From Microvelia longipes (taxonomy: Eukaryota; Arthropoda; Insecta; Hemiptera; Veliidae): 64,000 bases of DNA. Each line of letters begins with the position of its first letter. The stretch's first letter is position 1. The notes under the pieces are model-generated. The model was given only the letters and a program-made list of their open reading frames with translations. It had not been told where the DNA came from and searched no databases. Shown in pieces: positions 37,590-50,857 of the stretch. Location of the stretch: contig JACMZG010001908.1 of assembly GCA_018340805.1 (NCBI GenBank), positions 49,338,378 through 49,402,377 on the forward strand, in the 5' to 3' direction. A program made the translations under genes and the position numbers.

Positions 37590-37850
37590 TTACGTATCAC
37601 GCTCTAAAAGGACATGTTGCTGTTTTCCAAGAGTGGATTCTTCTCCCCAAGCCTCTTCTATCTTAGAGGCTTAAATCATTTCCTTAAATCTTCCTTAGTG
37701 GTATAATTGGGGCCATCTAAAAGCATCTTTTGTTGCCTCGTCAGCTTTTTTATTGTTTGATTGTAGGTGTTGCATATTGGTGATGATAGGGTTTTGTGAT
37801 CTACGTGAGATGGCTTGAATGGAGCTAAGTGAGTCAGTACTAATCACTCA
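37590..37850 (-). pseudogene. Non-LTR retrotransposon RNase H relic
   Basis: From 37847 down, the minus strand reads VISTDSLSSIQAISRRSQNP, a linker, then NNKKADEATKDAF before a stop at 37694. R1/Jockey RNase H domains carry a (S/T)DSLSSLQAI motif with a catalytic Asp and a later GNExADEAAK motif with the final catalytic Asp; both Asp are kept here, but the spacing is shortened. In another frame farther on, EEAWGEESTLGK may be the next part. The upstream RT is absent. It is a decayed fragment, separate from those at 4.5 and 21.5 kb; same family is possible but unproved. Confidence 0.75.
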
Positions 37851-38749
37851 AAATACATATATACAATATCCTGTTAAAAAAGTTTAATAAATATATCTGG
37901 CGTATAATGTGGTTGTCAGTTATCATAAATCTGAATTTAGAATGCAATGCCAAAAACTAAAAAAAAAAACGTTTTTAGTATAAACATAAATAAATTTTAA
38001 AAAAATATATATTTATTTTTCGAAGAAAAGGACGTACTGGGGATATACCCAATTTTAAAATCCTCTGACTTGTCAAATAGTGTTAAATTATATTGCTTCG
38101 AAAATACATTCGTGTTACACAGGTTTCCTCTCTACTGAAATATTAACTACAAGTAGAAAAAGCTACATCTAGGTAAAGTGTCAATATCGATTTTAAATGT
38201 AATATATAACTTCATCAAACATTCATATAACTATATAAAACTAGTCCAGTGGTAGAAAGTGTCCAAACTTATCACTTGGGAGTACTGCTAGAAAGGATAG
38301 AGTTAATTTTTTTAGGAAGTCGTATTGTATATTGGATTAAACCGGTAATAAATAATGACACATTTTTAAAAGCGTAAGGTTTGAATATCTAATTTTAACT
38401 TCATACATAAGCAACAGTAAGGTTTTAAAAAATAACTCTGAAATAATAGACCACATGATAGTTTAAACTACATAACTCTTACTAAAACACTGCTCTAGTC
38501 TAGTTTATAATTTTCTAATGTTTATACGTAAAAATGTTTTGAAACACTGAATAGTAGTAGAAATAAAAATAGTTAAATAATAACTGATAAGTCAATTAAT
38601 TTACTTTTATATTGACTGTTATTTCAGTTTTGGAACAGTTAAACATATGTTTTATGTTTAAAATTATCTAATTAATTTTAATTTAGCAAGAGTGTATCCT
38701 TTTATTTTAGAAATAGGTATACAATGTTTTATTTCATTTTGACGGATTT
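37851..38749. other. AT-rich intergenic DNA
   Basis: Nothing recognised. Confidence 0.5.
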
Positions 38750-38816
38750 TGTCGGATCACAAGTGTTAAGCAGCATTGACTGGGGCCAGTACTTGGATAT
38801 GTGACCGCTGGGAATT
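38750..38816 (+). pseudogene. 5S rRNA-like segment (best match)
   Basis: GTCGGATCACAAGTGTTAAG, CAGCATTGACTGGGGCCAGT and ACTTGGATATGTGACCGCTG followed by GGAAT align with the 3' half of 5S rRNA in order, spacing and most bases, including the C-box region. The 5' half is absent. Confidence 0.8.
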
Positions 38817-39060
38817 TAACGCATAAAAGTAGTTGGGATTACTTACTTGACCTTCATTTCAAGCTCATTAAAGCTGCTCCAGACTTTTACACACACAGAC
38901 TTACCCTCTTTGGTCTCAAATGGAACCACGCTCAGGTTCCATTTTCTCGGAAACGCGTTAGTCTCTGTGTCGAAAAAGCACCACTAAAGACGTGGCGGCA
39001 GTCCCACCCTCCAGAAAAAAAATTGGGGAGAGAGGGATTGGTGATCTAACTAAGCCTTAT
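38750..39060 (+). mobile_element. 5S-headed element with a different tail
   Basis: The 5S-like segment at 38750-38816 is followed by a GC-richer stretch with a GGAACC...GGTTCC hairpin (about 38921-38941) and then CGGAAACGCGTTAGTCTCTG. The GGACGAGCGAAG tail of the other 5S-related elements is absent. It may be a 5S-derived SINE (SINE3 type). The 82-codon open frame at 38801-39049 has no recognised domain. Confidence 0.45.
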
Positions 39061-41342
39061 TGGGACGACGTCACAATATTTTAATTTAAGAATACATCAA
39101 CAAAATATAATGAAATCTTTATTACAATATTAGCTAATATTGATGAATTAATTTATCGAGCTGATATGCATTAGAAATTGTTGGTCACTGGGATCCAGTT
39201 GATAATCCACAATTCTAGACACAGATTCTAATGTTAAAAGATGTCTGCTTATAGTACGATACACGGCTAAAATAAGTCCACAGCATGGGATATTAATTCA
39301 AGAGAGCCAAAAAGGTTAGTCCAACCTAATTGGTTCCTCAACACTGTTTCCCACGCTATCATTTGACAGCGTGGGAAAACAAATTTTCCTTCATATTTCA
39401 AAAATGAAATATGAAAGAAATTTGTTTATATGTTATATATAAATGTAATTCTGCAATATTGTCAAAACATGCTGATTGCTTGCTCAAACAATCTCCAATA
39501 TGTGTGTGAAACATCCTCATTAATCTAGCATTGAGATTTAGTTTACTTGAACAACCTGATAAAGCGAAATTTAATTTAACAATATCTTAAATTATAGTAA
39601 CCCGTTATGAAATACATGAAATCATCTAATTATTAAGTTATTATTTGTATAATATCAGTCCAATCTTAAAAAGGACTAGTCGTTTTGTGTTACTTTCGCC
39701 AAGCTTTTTGAAATAAATCAATTAATTTAAAAATGATATACAGCTAAAATAGATAAATGAAAACGTATGTAAAAATTAATATTATATAATTTGTACAGAT
39801 ATTTGCGTGGTTAAGGAACATAGTTGTTTTCAATTTGCTTAAAATGAGGAAATAAACTATAAATTGTATGAGATGTGCACAAGATTCAGTTAAGCGTGTC
39901 ATTATTGTTATATTTATGTCTTTTAATTCTTTCTAAACAGGTATCTGAGTGAAACCAACTTCCAAATGACATATAAGAATCACCCCTCAAACAAAAGGTA
40001 AAAAACGAATAAATCAAAATTATTTAAATATTTCAGTAGGATTATTCTAGAATCAAAAAAATTGCTAAGCATAAACTGTGGCAAATATCCAGATGGCACG
40101 CCTCCAAAAGGATTTATCAAAAAACTGCTTTTCAATGCGAGATATGTAGGTAAAACGAGTGTGAGTTCCACAAATGATTTTGTTTGGAAATATAGTTTAT
40201 TCATCGCTTTGTTGCAGCGGCTTTACGTGACTGTTTTCATTGCTGTTTACTGAACTCTTATTAACTCATATTTCACGTTTTCCTTTTTGCGAATTTCCTT
40301 TGGCAATAAATTCGTTAATGGGATATTTATCTATTTCTAGGAAATGTATTTGTAGATACACATATACATTAAAACCATTATCTTGCCTCGAAATATTTTA
40401 CGAAAGTAGAAAACATCACTGTCCATATAAAATATACAAAACATCGTAATTTGATACTGCTGCGCTGATCCTTTTAACTAACTTTGATGAGCAAATTATA
40501 TCCCTCGTGCATTTTTGATGTTTGTTCAGCAAAATCGAGCATTAGATCAATACGCTTTTTCTGCTGCAATCACATTAAATTAGTTATACAAAGAAATTCC
40601 TTCCTAAATATTTGTTTTACCTTTGTTTCTAATTTAGTACTATTATCACATATTTAATGATTTTTTACGATATTAATCTGACGAATTGTACGATATGATT
40701 ATAACCTCTTTAAAAATCTAGCTAATAATTGATCGAGAAACAAATATCACAGCAACTTCATTTTGAGATGTACTTAGATATTTTAGGGCAAATCTGCTCG
40801 TCAATAGTATTTTTATACGCCTGTTTATGTCAGGGGATTGTTTAAAGAAAGGCAGGTGAAAGGTTGACTAAAAACCAAAAACAATTACTGAGGTAGCTGG
40901 TGTCTTCACCTCCAAACTGCAAGTTCAATGTAGCTTTAGTATAGAACCCTGTCAAGGTTTATTTATTTTTCATTTTTTTTATTTACGTTTATAGTGAGAT
41001 ATCTCTTGGCCATTAAAAAATTAAACACCAATGTTGGCCTGAGGGGATTCGGAAATACCACACATAACTAAGCAAGAGTGAAAATTACCACAAATTTATT
41101 CCGCCCCTAATTAGGGAATTACAATAAAAGATATTAGTTAGTCATAGTTGTAATAGGACTTAGGGAGAAATAATATCATCTAATAAGTAGTCCACGTTGT
41201 TGGGCCCTTTTTGCCAATTGTCTAAGGTAGATCATAGTGTTTTACCTTATCAGTCCCAGTGCTTTATTATAAGCTTCAAAAGCTTTCTCTAATAGCAATA
41301 CATGCCCTAATACCTTTTTTTCTCGAAAACTGAAGGCAGAAA
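39061..41342. other. AT-rich intergenic DNA with small relics
   Basis: A hairpin lies at 39347-39377 (TTTCCCACGCT / AGCGTGGGAAA). At 40287-40303 the GCGAATTTCCTTTGG motif of the composite repeats reappears. At 41190-41220 GTTGTTGGGCCCTTTTTGCC resembles 4390-4410 next to the non-LTR C-terminal relic and could be another non-LTR tail. The overlapping open frames at 39980-40449 are unsupported. Confidence 0.4.
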
Positions 41343-41584
<242 letters not shown>

Positions 41585-43235
41585 ATGTATATAAACATTA
41601 AAAAAAAACGATGATATATTAATCGAGTTCAATAAATAGGTTTCATTAAACTAAATAAAAAGCTTGAAGAAGCGAAATAATAAGTATGAGAAAAGCAAAA
41701 TATATGAGCTAATGTAAGTAAGACGAAGTTGAGAAAATCTCTAAGATGAATTACTGGTGACAGAGTTGCTAAAAGCTTGTCGTCTGATAAACTGAAACGA
41801 TGACAGGAATTGATAGAATTTTAAAATTGCTTGAAATACAAGCCGTGCTATTACAAAGAGGAGAACTACATACTTTAACTTAATAAAGCTGTCACTTTCA
41901 TGAAATTTATACTTATTATCGCCATTATTAACTTTGTAGAGTTTTTAAAGGTATAATAATTTTATACATCGTAAAAGAGAAGTCAAGAAACTTCGTCTCG
42001 CTTCGTACAGCCGAATTATATATTCTGTTTTGTTTCTTTTTATTATAAGCAAATATTTTTTCCTTTCTTTCGTAACAATAAAGAAAGGAGAGAAAGATAA
42101 TTAATCTCTTCACATATAATTTTGTTTATTTACACATTACCCAAAGCCCAAATTTGTTTGTTTGTAAATAAACAAAGTTATACATGGTGAGGCCTTTTAT
42201 ATTTTGTTTCTTTGAGATGGGCTCAATTCATGCTCATACTTAAACATACAAAAAAAAATTAATAATAAAATATAGGGGATCGCATTTTTTGTTTTTTTAG
42301 CTCCGGCTAATCTCAAAAGGATGAATGTATGTTGTGATTTCAAAATATTCTATCAGGGGAGGCACAAAACTTTCGTTCAAATCAATTTTTAGAGTTTTGC
42401 CCCACAACAATTTTACTTGAAAATGAAAAATTATAACATTAAATTAGTATGACTAATAGTATAAATACAAAAATTAAATAATACATTTTTATTTATTGAA
42501 TGCGTTTATAAACATAAATGACAGTTGCTCACGCAAACTAGCGATTTTGTATCAGGATTTCATATCTAAGAAATACAATAATTACTCATCGGGGGGTCAA
42601 ATGAGCTTCAACCAGGCTCTCAGTACTTGACAAAAATATATAAATAAAAATATAAAAATATATAATCATTAGTCATTAGAACATTTAGTGAACATAGATT
42701 CAAAAGTAATAATAATATTAAAAATTATTTGAATGCGACTTAAAACTATTGTGAGACCACAATTAGTTATTTAATAAGAAAAAATAGTATGGGCAAAGAA
42801 TGAAAATAAAACAATATAACTATAACAAGATTACATTTATGAGGTAATTGTTTATATAAATGGGTAAAGTAATAGTTTGGTTAATAATTTTATATTAGTT
42901 TTGCATACTTATAACAATAATATCATTATTGGTTTCATAACACATAAAAGTTTTATAAAATTTAAATCTTTGTACATCTATAACTGAATAGATGTTTAAA
43001 ATATTTTTGTTTTAAATATTAAATTATTAAATTCTTTCAAGCGGATATCGATACGTTAGCGTTAGATAAAAATGTATTATAAATAATTAAAACCTTTTGA
43101 GAAATTCTTACCAAAAAAAGTTTTTTTTTATTATATAGTATTTAAAATTTAACGAACAACTGGTTTAAGATTGTGATATTCTTTCCTACCGTTAAACATA
43201 ATGATAATAAACTTCGTAGGCTTCTGCGGTTTTTG
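41585..43235. other. AT-rich intergenic DNA
   Basis: Nothing recognised. A short inverted pair CAAATTTGTTTGTTTG / TAAATAAACAAAG lies near 42150-42176. Confidence 0.45.
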
Positions 43236-43267
43236 TCATGAAGATTTAAGTCTTCCGGTGTAGATGA

Positions 43268-43314
43268 AGAATCCGACGTTTCGCTTCCACTGTGGGAGGC
43301 ATCTTCAGGGATGA
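43268..43314 (-). ncRNA. Hammerhead ribozyme-like motif, family 2
   Basis: Minus strand: ATCC, CTGAAGA (fits CUGANGA exactly), stem II GCCTCC/GGAAGC with one mismatch, exact GAAA, palindromic ACGT as a two-pair zero-loop stem III, a C at the cleavage position, then GGAT. ATCC and GGAT pair perfectly as stem I. All conserved core bases are present. Activity is not shown. Confidence 0.75.
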
Positions 43315-43404
43315 AGGTTATCATGGATAGAAACACAATGCTCTACAAAACTGGTCTACCCATGTTGAGTTTTGTAGAGTATTGTGTTTCTATCCATAAT
43401 GTCC

Positions 43405-43452
43405 TACATCCCTGACGATGCCTCCCACATTGGAAGCGAAACATCGGATTCT
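43405..43452 (+). ncRNA. Hammerhead ribozyme-like motif, family 2
   Basis: Plus-strand partner: ATCC, CTGACGA (fits CUGANGA), the same stem II halves, exact GAAA, then CATC and GGAT. Stem I ATCC/GGAT is kept; stem III is weakened because ACAT replaces ACGT. Confidence 0.65.
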
Positions 43453-43501
43453 TCATCCACATTGACGCGGTCACCACCGGAAGACCTGAATCTTCAAACA
43501 T

Positions 43502-43892
43502 ACGGACTTTTAGGCTTACGAGAAAATTTTGACCCGGTATCGTAAGGTATCGTGATACTGTTAGGTACTGTATCGTGTTAAGAAATGCAGGTGACATATC
43601 CTAGATACTACAATAAAACCGTCTGAATCAGGTAAATTCAATTGAGTTGAAAATAAAAGAACCCCAAATTGAAAATAATAAAAATCTGTAGAACAAAATG
43701 GCATAATCAAATGGAACAAACCTAACATAACATGTAGAACATAACATGTAGGGGGAATGTAGGGTTTCGCCAGTAATTTTAAATCAATAACCCCTTAAGA
43801 AAGTTTTATTAGACAATTTTAAGAATTGAATAGCATATAGTGTTCAGAGTCAAACTTAAAAATTGATGATATATATATATATATATATATAA

Positions 43893-43942
<50 letters not shown>

Positions 43943-45170
43943 ATATATATATATTTGAGCTCAAGCTATTGTTTATTTCTGTACACTTATTGGCAAATAA
44001 AAATAGTTTATAACTTATTTTTAATAAATTAGGAGATAATTGCAAATTTCATCAGGTTAATAGTCCATGCTATTAACCTATTTTTTACCTTACATTGATA
44101 ATGATTTTAAAATTAAATTTTAAGCACTTTAAGTTAACTGTCACCATTATTCAATTTTTCTTTTAAATAATTATAAATTGTTTAAAAAACATTAATACTT
44201 ACTTTAAGCAGATTATACAAAAAGCTTGTAGTAAATAACATTTGAACGAATTTGAAATATTTTCATGAAACATAATTGAAACAATCCAATAAATGTAATA
44301 TTAAATATATTTTCACTTATTAGCTCCCCTTACTAAATTTAAACATAGGATTTATTTTTACAAATATGTTAAGTGCGTTAATGTTTTAATTAAAAAAAAA
44401 ATGTTGATACTTTTAAGTTAAAAAATATGATTAAAAAAGATTATATTTACTGAATATTTCATTTTATTTATTATTATATGTTTTTCCGTTCTAATAAATT
44501 TTAAATATTTAAATAATGTAGAAAATTTTAATAAATTTAAAATCTGTGCATTTTGTAATACATATATATTCCTTCGCAATGACTCAGTAAGACCTATTTT
44601 AATTAAAATTATTTTAGTATCAAGTTTACATTTTATTGTTATATTTATTATTTATTTCATTGCTTCCGTGCTTAGCATATAAATATATAGCTGGAAAATT
44701 AATCAAAATATTTATCTACTAACGGCTTCAAAAGTAGTCATTACTTAAATGCGATTTCAGACTACAAAATAATATCATTTTAGTAAAACTGTCAACAAAA
44801 TACAGTACGGTAATTTTTCTTAGAAATGCTTTACCTCCTAAGGAATTATGGTACATTTAAATATAAAGCTTAAAAAGTCTAAAACACCCTAGAAGAAAAA
44901 AATATAAGTTCAGGTTAATATGTTGCAGATAATTGAGTGAATTTTGGTGTTTTTGTTTAGTAAGCATAATTATTCTTTACAATAATTCTTTTTATATATT
45001 ATTACTTACAAATACGATATAAATTTAAGTATTAAACATTTTCATAAAGTATCTAATTGTAACTAAAATATTATCAGAACTGATATTTATGCCTTGATTT
45101 ATTGTAACGTTTTAGAAGATACTATGAGCTTATGAGATTAGGGTTCACTTCAGGGGGCTCACTGAACAAG

Positions 45171-45172
<2 letters not shown>
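43502..45172. other. AT-rich DNA with TA tract and hairpin
   Basis: TA microsatellite at 43868-43952. Hairpin GGTTAATAG / CTATTAACC at 44054-44077. A doubled AACATAACATGTAG phrase lies at 43720-43751. No gene is seen. Confidence 0.45.
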
Positions 45173-46344
<1,172 letters not shown>

Positions 46345-46825
46345 ACTTTTCCTCATTTATTTAGTAATTTTATAGGAAAAGTATTGTCTTTGCAAAAAAA
46401 TGGAAACCGGGAAGTCACCTCAATTATCCGTTTTAGGAGTTTAAAGGCCTCCTAAGTGGATTTCACAGAGTTGTATGTCTGTATGTATGTGTTTGTGTCG
46501 GAAAGTAATCTAATAGTGTTGAAAATTGGTACAAGTGAATACATTTACGTAAAAATTAAGTACACCCAGTTTTGTTTTAATACAACAAGTATATCAATGT
46601 TTCTTGTTGGATCATAAAAGTTAAGCAGCATCGAGCGAGGTCTGTTCATGGATGGGTGTCTGTGGGGAATGAAATGAATATATTTACTATCAGAGGACGA
46701 ACGAAGCGAGTCTGAAGATGTGTTGTAGTTTAAATTTAACGAATTGTATATTCTGAGGATTTTTAAAGCGAGTCCGAAGTAGGGAGGATGAGCGTAGCGA
46801 ATCCAATGTGATGAGGAAAAGTTCA
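46345..46825 (+). mobile_element. 5S-related dispersed element, copy 4
   Basis: It starts with TTACTTTTCCTCATTTATTT and ends with GATGAGGAAAAGTTC; ACTTTTCCTCAT and ATGAGGAAAAGT are a perfect 12-bp inverted pair. The order is GGAAACCGGGAAGTC, ATTATCCGTTTTAGGAG, GGCCTCC, TGTATGTATGTGTTTGTG, AAATTGGTACAAGTG, the 5S-like segment at 46604-46671, then GAGGACGAACGAAGCGAGTC. It is shorter than copies 1 and 2 by an internal deletion after the TG-rich block. The minus-strand frame at 46545-46826 is a shadow. Confidence 0.7.
46604..46671 (+). pseudogene. 5S rRNA-like segment
   Basis: TTGGATCATAAAAGTTAAGC, AGCATCGAGCGAGGTC and GGATGGGTG follow the 3' half of 5S rRNA; the C-box region is damaged after GGGTG. 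Confidence 0.7.
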
Positions 46826-48554
46826 TGCTTAAATTAAATGTAACAGCCGATTTATGTTTTGTGTCATTTATAGCCTATGGTAAACGTTACAAAATAGGAT
46901 GGAAGCCTTGTAGCGTTGTCTTGTGCAGCATTTATTTACATAATTTTTTTAAAAGGGTTTATATTAAAATTGTAAAAACGAATTAGTATTGAATGCTTTT
47001 ATAAATATTTAGTCAAAAGAATATACCTTTTTATTTTAATGTGTATTTTAAATTAAAATTAAATTTTAAGTATTTAGGTTAATTTATTAAGTTACAGGGA
47101 CATATGCTATAGATATTCTTAATAGCAATAATAATGTATATTCTCAAAGGGGTGAACCTCTTTATGTACATACATGATAAAGACATTAATCATAGGCCCG
47201 TAGAACCATGTGCTCAAAAGAAGCAAATTATGTCCTTTTGCTGCAAAACGATTTGCAAATCTCAACGTTCCAGTTTATTTATCAGACTGTATATTACATT
47301 GGGATTAATTTGTGGAATGGGGGCCATTATCTGCCGAGAGGTAGAATAGAGTCTTTTGTGGGAAGACTTTAAACCAAATTTATCTTACAACGGCAGACCA
47401 CGATAATTTAAAGTCTACAAAGGCGAATTTAAGAATTTTCAGGGCAAAGAATTTCAAGCTCACATTACTGAGGTTGGTTTATTCAGGATTTGATAAAAAC
47501 ATAAATTCTACAATTGATTAAAACTATATATTTCTGGTGTGACTTGTTTGTATAAATAATTATTAATAAATCATATTTAAAATAAATATAAACAACAACA
47601 AAGAGTCATTAGGTTTAATCAAATATATATATTAATATCAATTTTATTTAATATGACCAAAACCTTATAACTCTTTACTGTTTTTTATACATATGGTCAA
47701 TAAACGCTATTTGTTATAAATATAAATTTTGACATATTAGTCCACAGTCTCAAAGAAACAAGTAATGCATGTTTAGGTTTGTGGGGTTAGATATTCTTAT
47801 GTCTTCACTTAATTTCAACCGATTAAGCTGCTTGAACAGAAGTGTGTTGGCCACTTCTATTTTTTTCTTTAGAGTGGTAACATTTTGATAGTGGGCAGGT
47901 AATTTTATTTCTAATGCTTTATGCGGATTGATTTTTTGCTTCTGGTATAATACTTGAGCATTTTCAATCGTTGTCTGGTGATTCGGTATATTCGATGAAT
48001 TAAGAACTGTTTTTTACTCTGTCTTTTTTGTAAATATCATAGATTTCTTTCTTTCTAAATGTGGAATTCTAAACTAAGAATACTGTATACTGTGTATAAT
48101 AATGCATCTCATTTAAAAAATTCGAAATAACTAAACAAAATTAAAAATTCATAACGATCCAAATAGTTCTGAGTTAATTATTCTCATAACAATTAAATTC
48201 ATACTTCTCATTTATAATGAGGTTTATACTATTAAATAAAAATTAAACAAAAATATATATAAATAATTTAAGACTGCAAATAAAAGTAAAATTCATGAAA
48301 AGAGACCTAATTGTATCCAAAAATAGAAACCATTGCAAAAAAAACCTCTAATTAAAAGTAACAAAAGGAGAAAGCAGGTTGCTTCTGGAAACCCAACCTT
48401 TTAATTATCAACTCCAGGTTTTTTATTATTTTTTTAACCCTTTTTTTATAATTTATTTATATTCAATTTATTCAACACCGAAGAAATGAAAAAATAGAAA
48501 GAAAATATTAAAAGAAGGTTATAATTCAGCTATAAATACAAATATACATCGTAA
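46826..48554. other. Intergenic DNA with an open minus-strand stretch
   Basis: On the minus strand about 83 codons are open between a TAA near 48014 and a TGA near 47753, with no ATG at the start. The peptide is Lys/Leu/Asn-rich and contains KKKIEVANTLLFKQLNRLKL, which could be a short coiled coil. I do not recognise it. A stop-free run of this length is compatible with chance here; an exon or transposon piece is possible. The 47134-47349 plus frame is likewise unassigned. Confidence 0.25.
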
Positions 48555-48620
48555 GAAGAAAAATTCTGGTGTGGTGGTCCGAATGCCGGCCGAATTTTTT
48601 TTGTAATACGTGTTCCGAAA
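48555..48620 (+). mobile_element. Fragment of the composite-repeat tail
   Basis: TTCTGGTGTGGTGGTCCGAA, TGCCGGCCGAATTTTTTTTG parallels TTCTGGCGCGGTGGTCCGCA, TGTCGTGCGAATTTCCTTTG at 8593-8632. Only the tail is present. Confidence 0.6.
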
Positions 48621-50540
48621 TTCCATTTCTTACTTAAGGTTTCACAAATACAACTTCCTTTTTGTGGATACAAAATACGCAAATAAAAACTTCTGGTAAT
48701 TTTAATTTTTTTATTGTAATATTTTGTTGACTTGGCCCGTTAAAAAACAGAAGGTTCTGAAGATGTTAACCCTAAACATTGATCGGCACTTAATTGTTAA
48801 AACTGGATCTTGTCTTTGGAATTTAATTTTGTTTTAAACAAGTTAACTCTGCAGTAGTTAATTTTAGTTAAACAATCTTACAAACTCTAATATACTTGTG
48901 TTTTTAATTAAGAACTCACTAAACTCCGTTCAAAACTATTTACAATACATTTTAAAGTATCTATGCTCTAACTAATACGTCGTTCTTAGTGTTTCCTGTC
49001 TCTAGGAGATAACCTAGTATGAGTTGTAATGAGGATTTTCAAATTAGTAAGGAATACTCCATTATCTTTTGTTCACTCCAACTTTGAGTGAACTGATTGA
49101 GTGGCAGAACGCTAAAGCTAATGGTCAGATAACCTCAGGAAATTACTATAAATTCGTCACCTTTCTAATGTAGGCACTGAAGTAGCGTATGTTTTAAACT
49201 AATATTAATATCATTATGTTGCAAGGGATATTTTGGGCCTTAATTAAGACGTACAGAAATTGCGATGTTGCGGTAAAATTGTCAGTCCCCACTTTGATCA
49301 GTTTCCACTCAAATATAGTACTCTCATTCATTTCTTGTTGTGGCAGAATCTAACAAACCAGACGAACGCTCTAACTCAGTGCGACACCGATACCATAATC
49401 TGAACGAATATTATTTCAGGATTTCAAAACGTGTCTTTCCCGACTTATCGGATCGCTTTCCCTTCATTTTCTTAAATCCATTACAATATCTGTTATCGAC
49501 AAATCTCGCTCATTAATTACGTTGAGGCACTGTTATCTCGGTTCTAGCAAAACGCTACACCACTAGCCATTAGATAAATAGCTTTTTCCTAGTTTTTTTT
49601 TCTCTTTTTTCTGAGAGACAGTGATTTATGAAATCATTCTCGAGTTGAGTTTTTTTCCTTCAAAATGTATTATTTATTTTCTTATACTTATTATAGACAC
49701 GAAAGATAAATGTTTTCATTTGAAAGCAGGATTAAATAATATCTTGTGAAATAGTTTAATTTTAAAATCATCTTACCTTAAAAAATTGTATTTTCTTGAT
49801 AAAGAGAAATTAGATATTTTTCAGGCTACTAAGTAATTTTCTACGTAAAAAATGATTTTTTACCTTGTTAATACATAGTAATATTACTAATATTAATATA
49901 TAATAATATTACTTTAACTGTTCCAGGCTAGGTTCTTGTAGTTTTGCGGAGTGATTTTTAGTTGGTTTTAAGCAAACCCTGAGCCAAAAACTGTTGACTG
50001 ACCGCTGTCTTCGTGCTTAAGTGTACTTCTTCCTATTTTTGGGTGAAATTTCTTCCTTACATTTCACAAACAATTTAAAAAACTCAAAAATACGACGTAA
50101 TATTGAGCCTATTGATAGGGATAGTTTAATTATTAGCAGTTTGTTTTAATACAATAAAACAAATTCAAAATAGAATTGTCAGCTTTTATTTAAACTTTGA
50201 GATAATAAAATTAGTTGCTAACTACTAAGTTTCGTACTGTTAGAGATAAGTCTGAGCCTTGGGCAACATCACTTCGGACTTAGACCTTAAACTTTTGAAC
50301 TAATTAAACTTTATAAAACTTAAAATAACTAATATAAATTCCTAAAGTCTAACTATCGCAATAGATAATTCATAAATCATTGTCAAGTTGTCTTGTAACT
50401 TTTCGGTTATGAAATTTTGGAAAATAATATAAATAAATAACTAATGCGAGAATACTTAATATAAATAATTCTAAAATGTGGTAATCGTATTCATTAATAA
50501 TATTATTCATGAATACATTTAATATTTTTTTTTAATTTTG
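48621..50540. other. AT-rich intergenic DNA
   Basis: Around 49340-49385 the minus strand has ACTGAGTTAGAGCGTTCGTC, faintly tRNA A-box-like, so an old SINE may lie at about 48980-49400. No gene is seen. Confidence 0.35.
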
Positions 50541-50857
50541 GATAAAAACACTTAATGGGACGTTAATAAATACTATTTTAAGTAAAATAAATGACTAATA
50601 TCTACGATTTGAGTTATAAATCAGGGTTTCACAGCATATCCATGTTCGTAATTACATGTTAGGACAACTAAAAAGATCAAAAATGCCAAACGTGGACATC
50701 GATATCGTTTAATTATTTTGTCCTTGTTATCTTTCCTAACATGTATTTACAAATTGTTTTTTAAACATGAATAATATGCTATTTGTATGTTTGCGAAATG
50801 TAGTTATTTACATTAGTTTAAATTGTATTTATTAACGTCCCATTAAGTGTCTTTATC
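50541..50857. mobile_element. MITE-like element with 33-bp inverted ends
   Basis: 50541-50573 and 50825-50857 are inverted copies (GATAAAAACACTTAATGGGA, CGTTAATAAATAC) with one mismatch. A second inner inverted pair GTAATTACATGTTAGGA / TCCTAACATGTATTTAC lies at about 50648-50664 and 50733-50750. The total is about 317 bp with no coding capacity, consistent with a MITE or foldback. No clear target duplication is seen. Confidence 0.65.

Larger units (their letters stand above)
43236..43501. repeat. Palindrome with a second hammerhead type in each arm
   Basis: 43236-43352 and 43368-43501 are inverted copies (about 115-130 bp arms, 15-bp loop). The inner part reads AGTTTTGTAGAG ... ATTGTGTTTCTATCCAT, the middle holds a hammerhead-like core, and the outer part contains ACCGGAAGAC. 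The right arm has an extra ~10-bp block (TTGACGCGGTCA). The overlapping open frames at 43142-43597 are not genes. Confidence 0.85.

Noticed and set aside
37320..37590. Continuation of the RNase H relic to the retrotransposon C-terminus
   Set aside because: The region is GC-richer and on the right side, but I could not find the expected GHCRLNKHL or Cys-knuckle motif in any frame.
38750..38816. Functional 5S rRNA gene
   Set aside because: Only the 3' half is present; the A box and 5' half are missing and several conserved bases differ.
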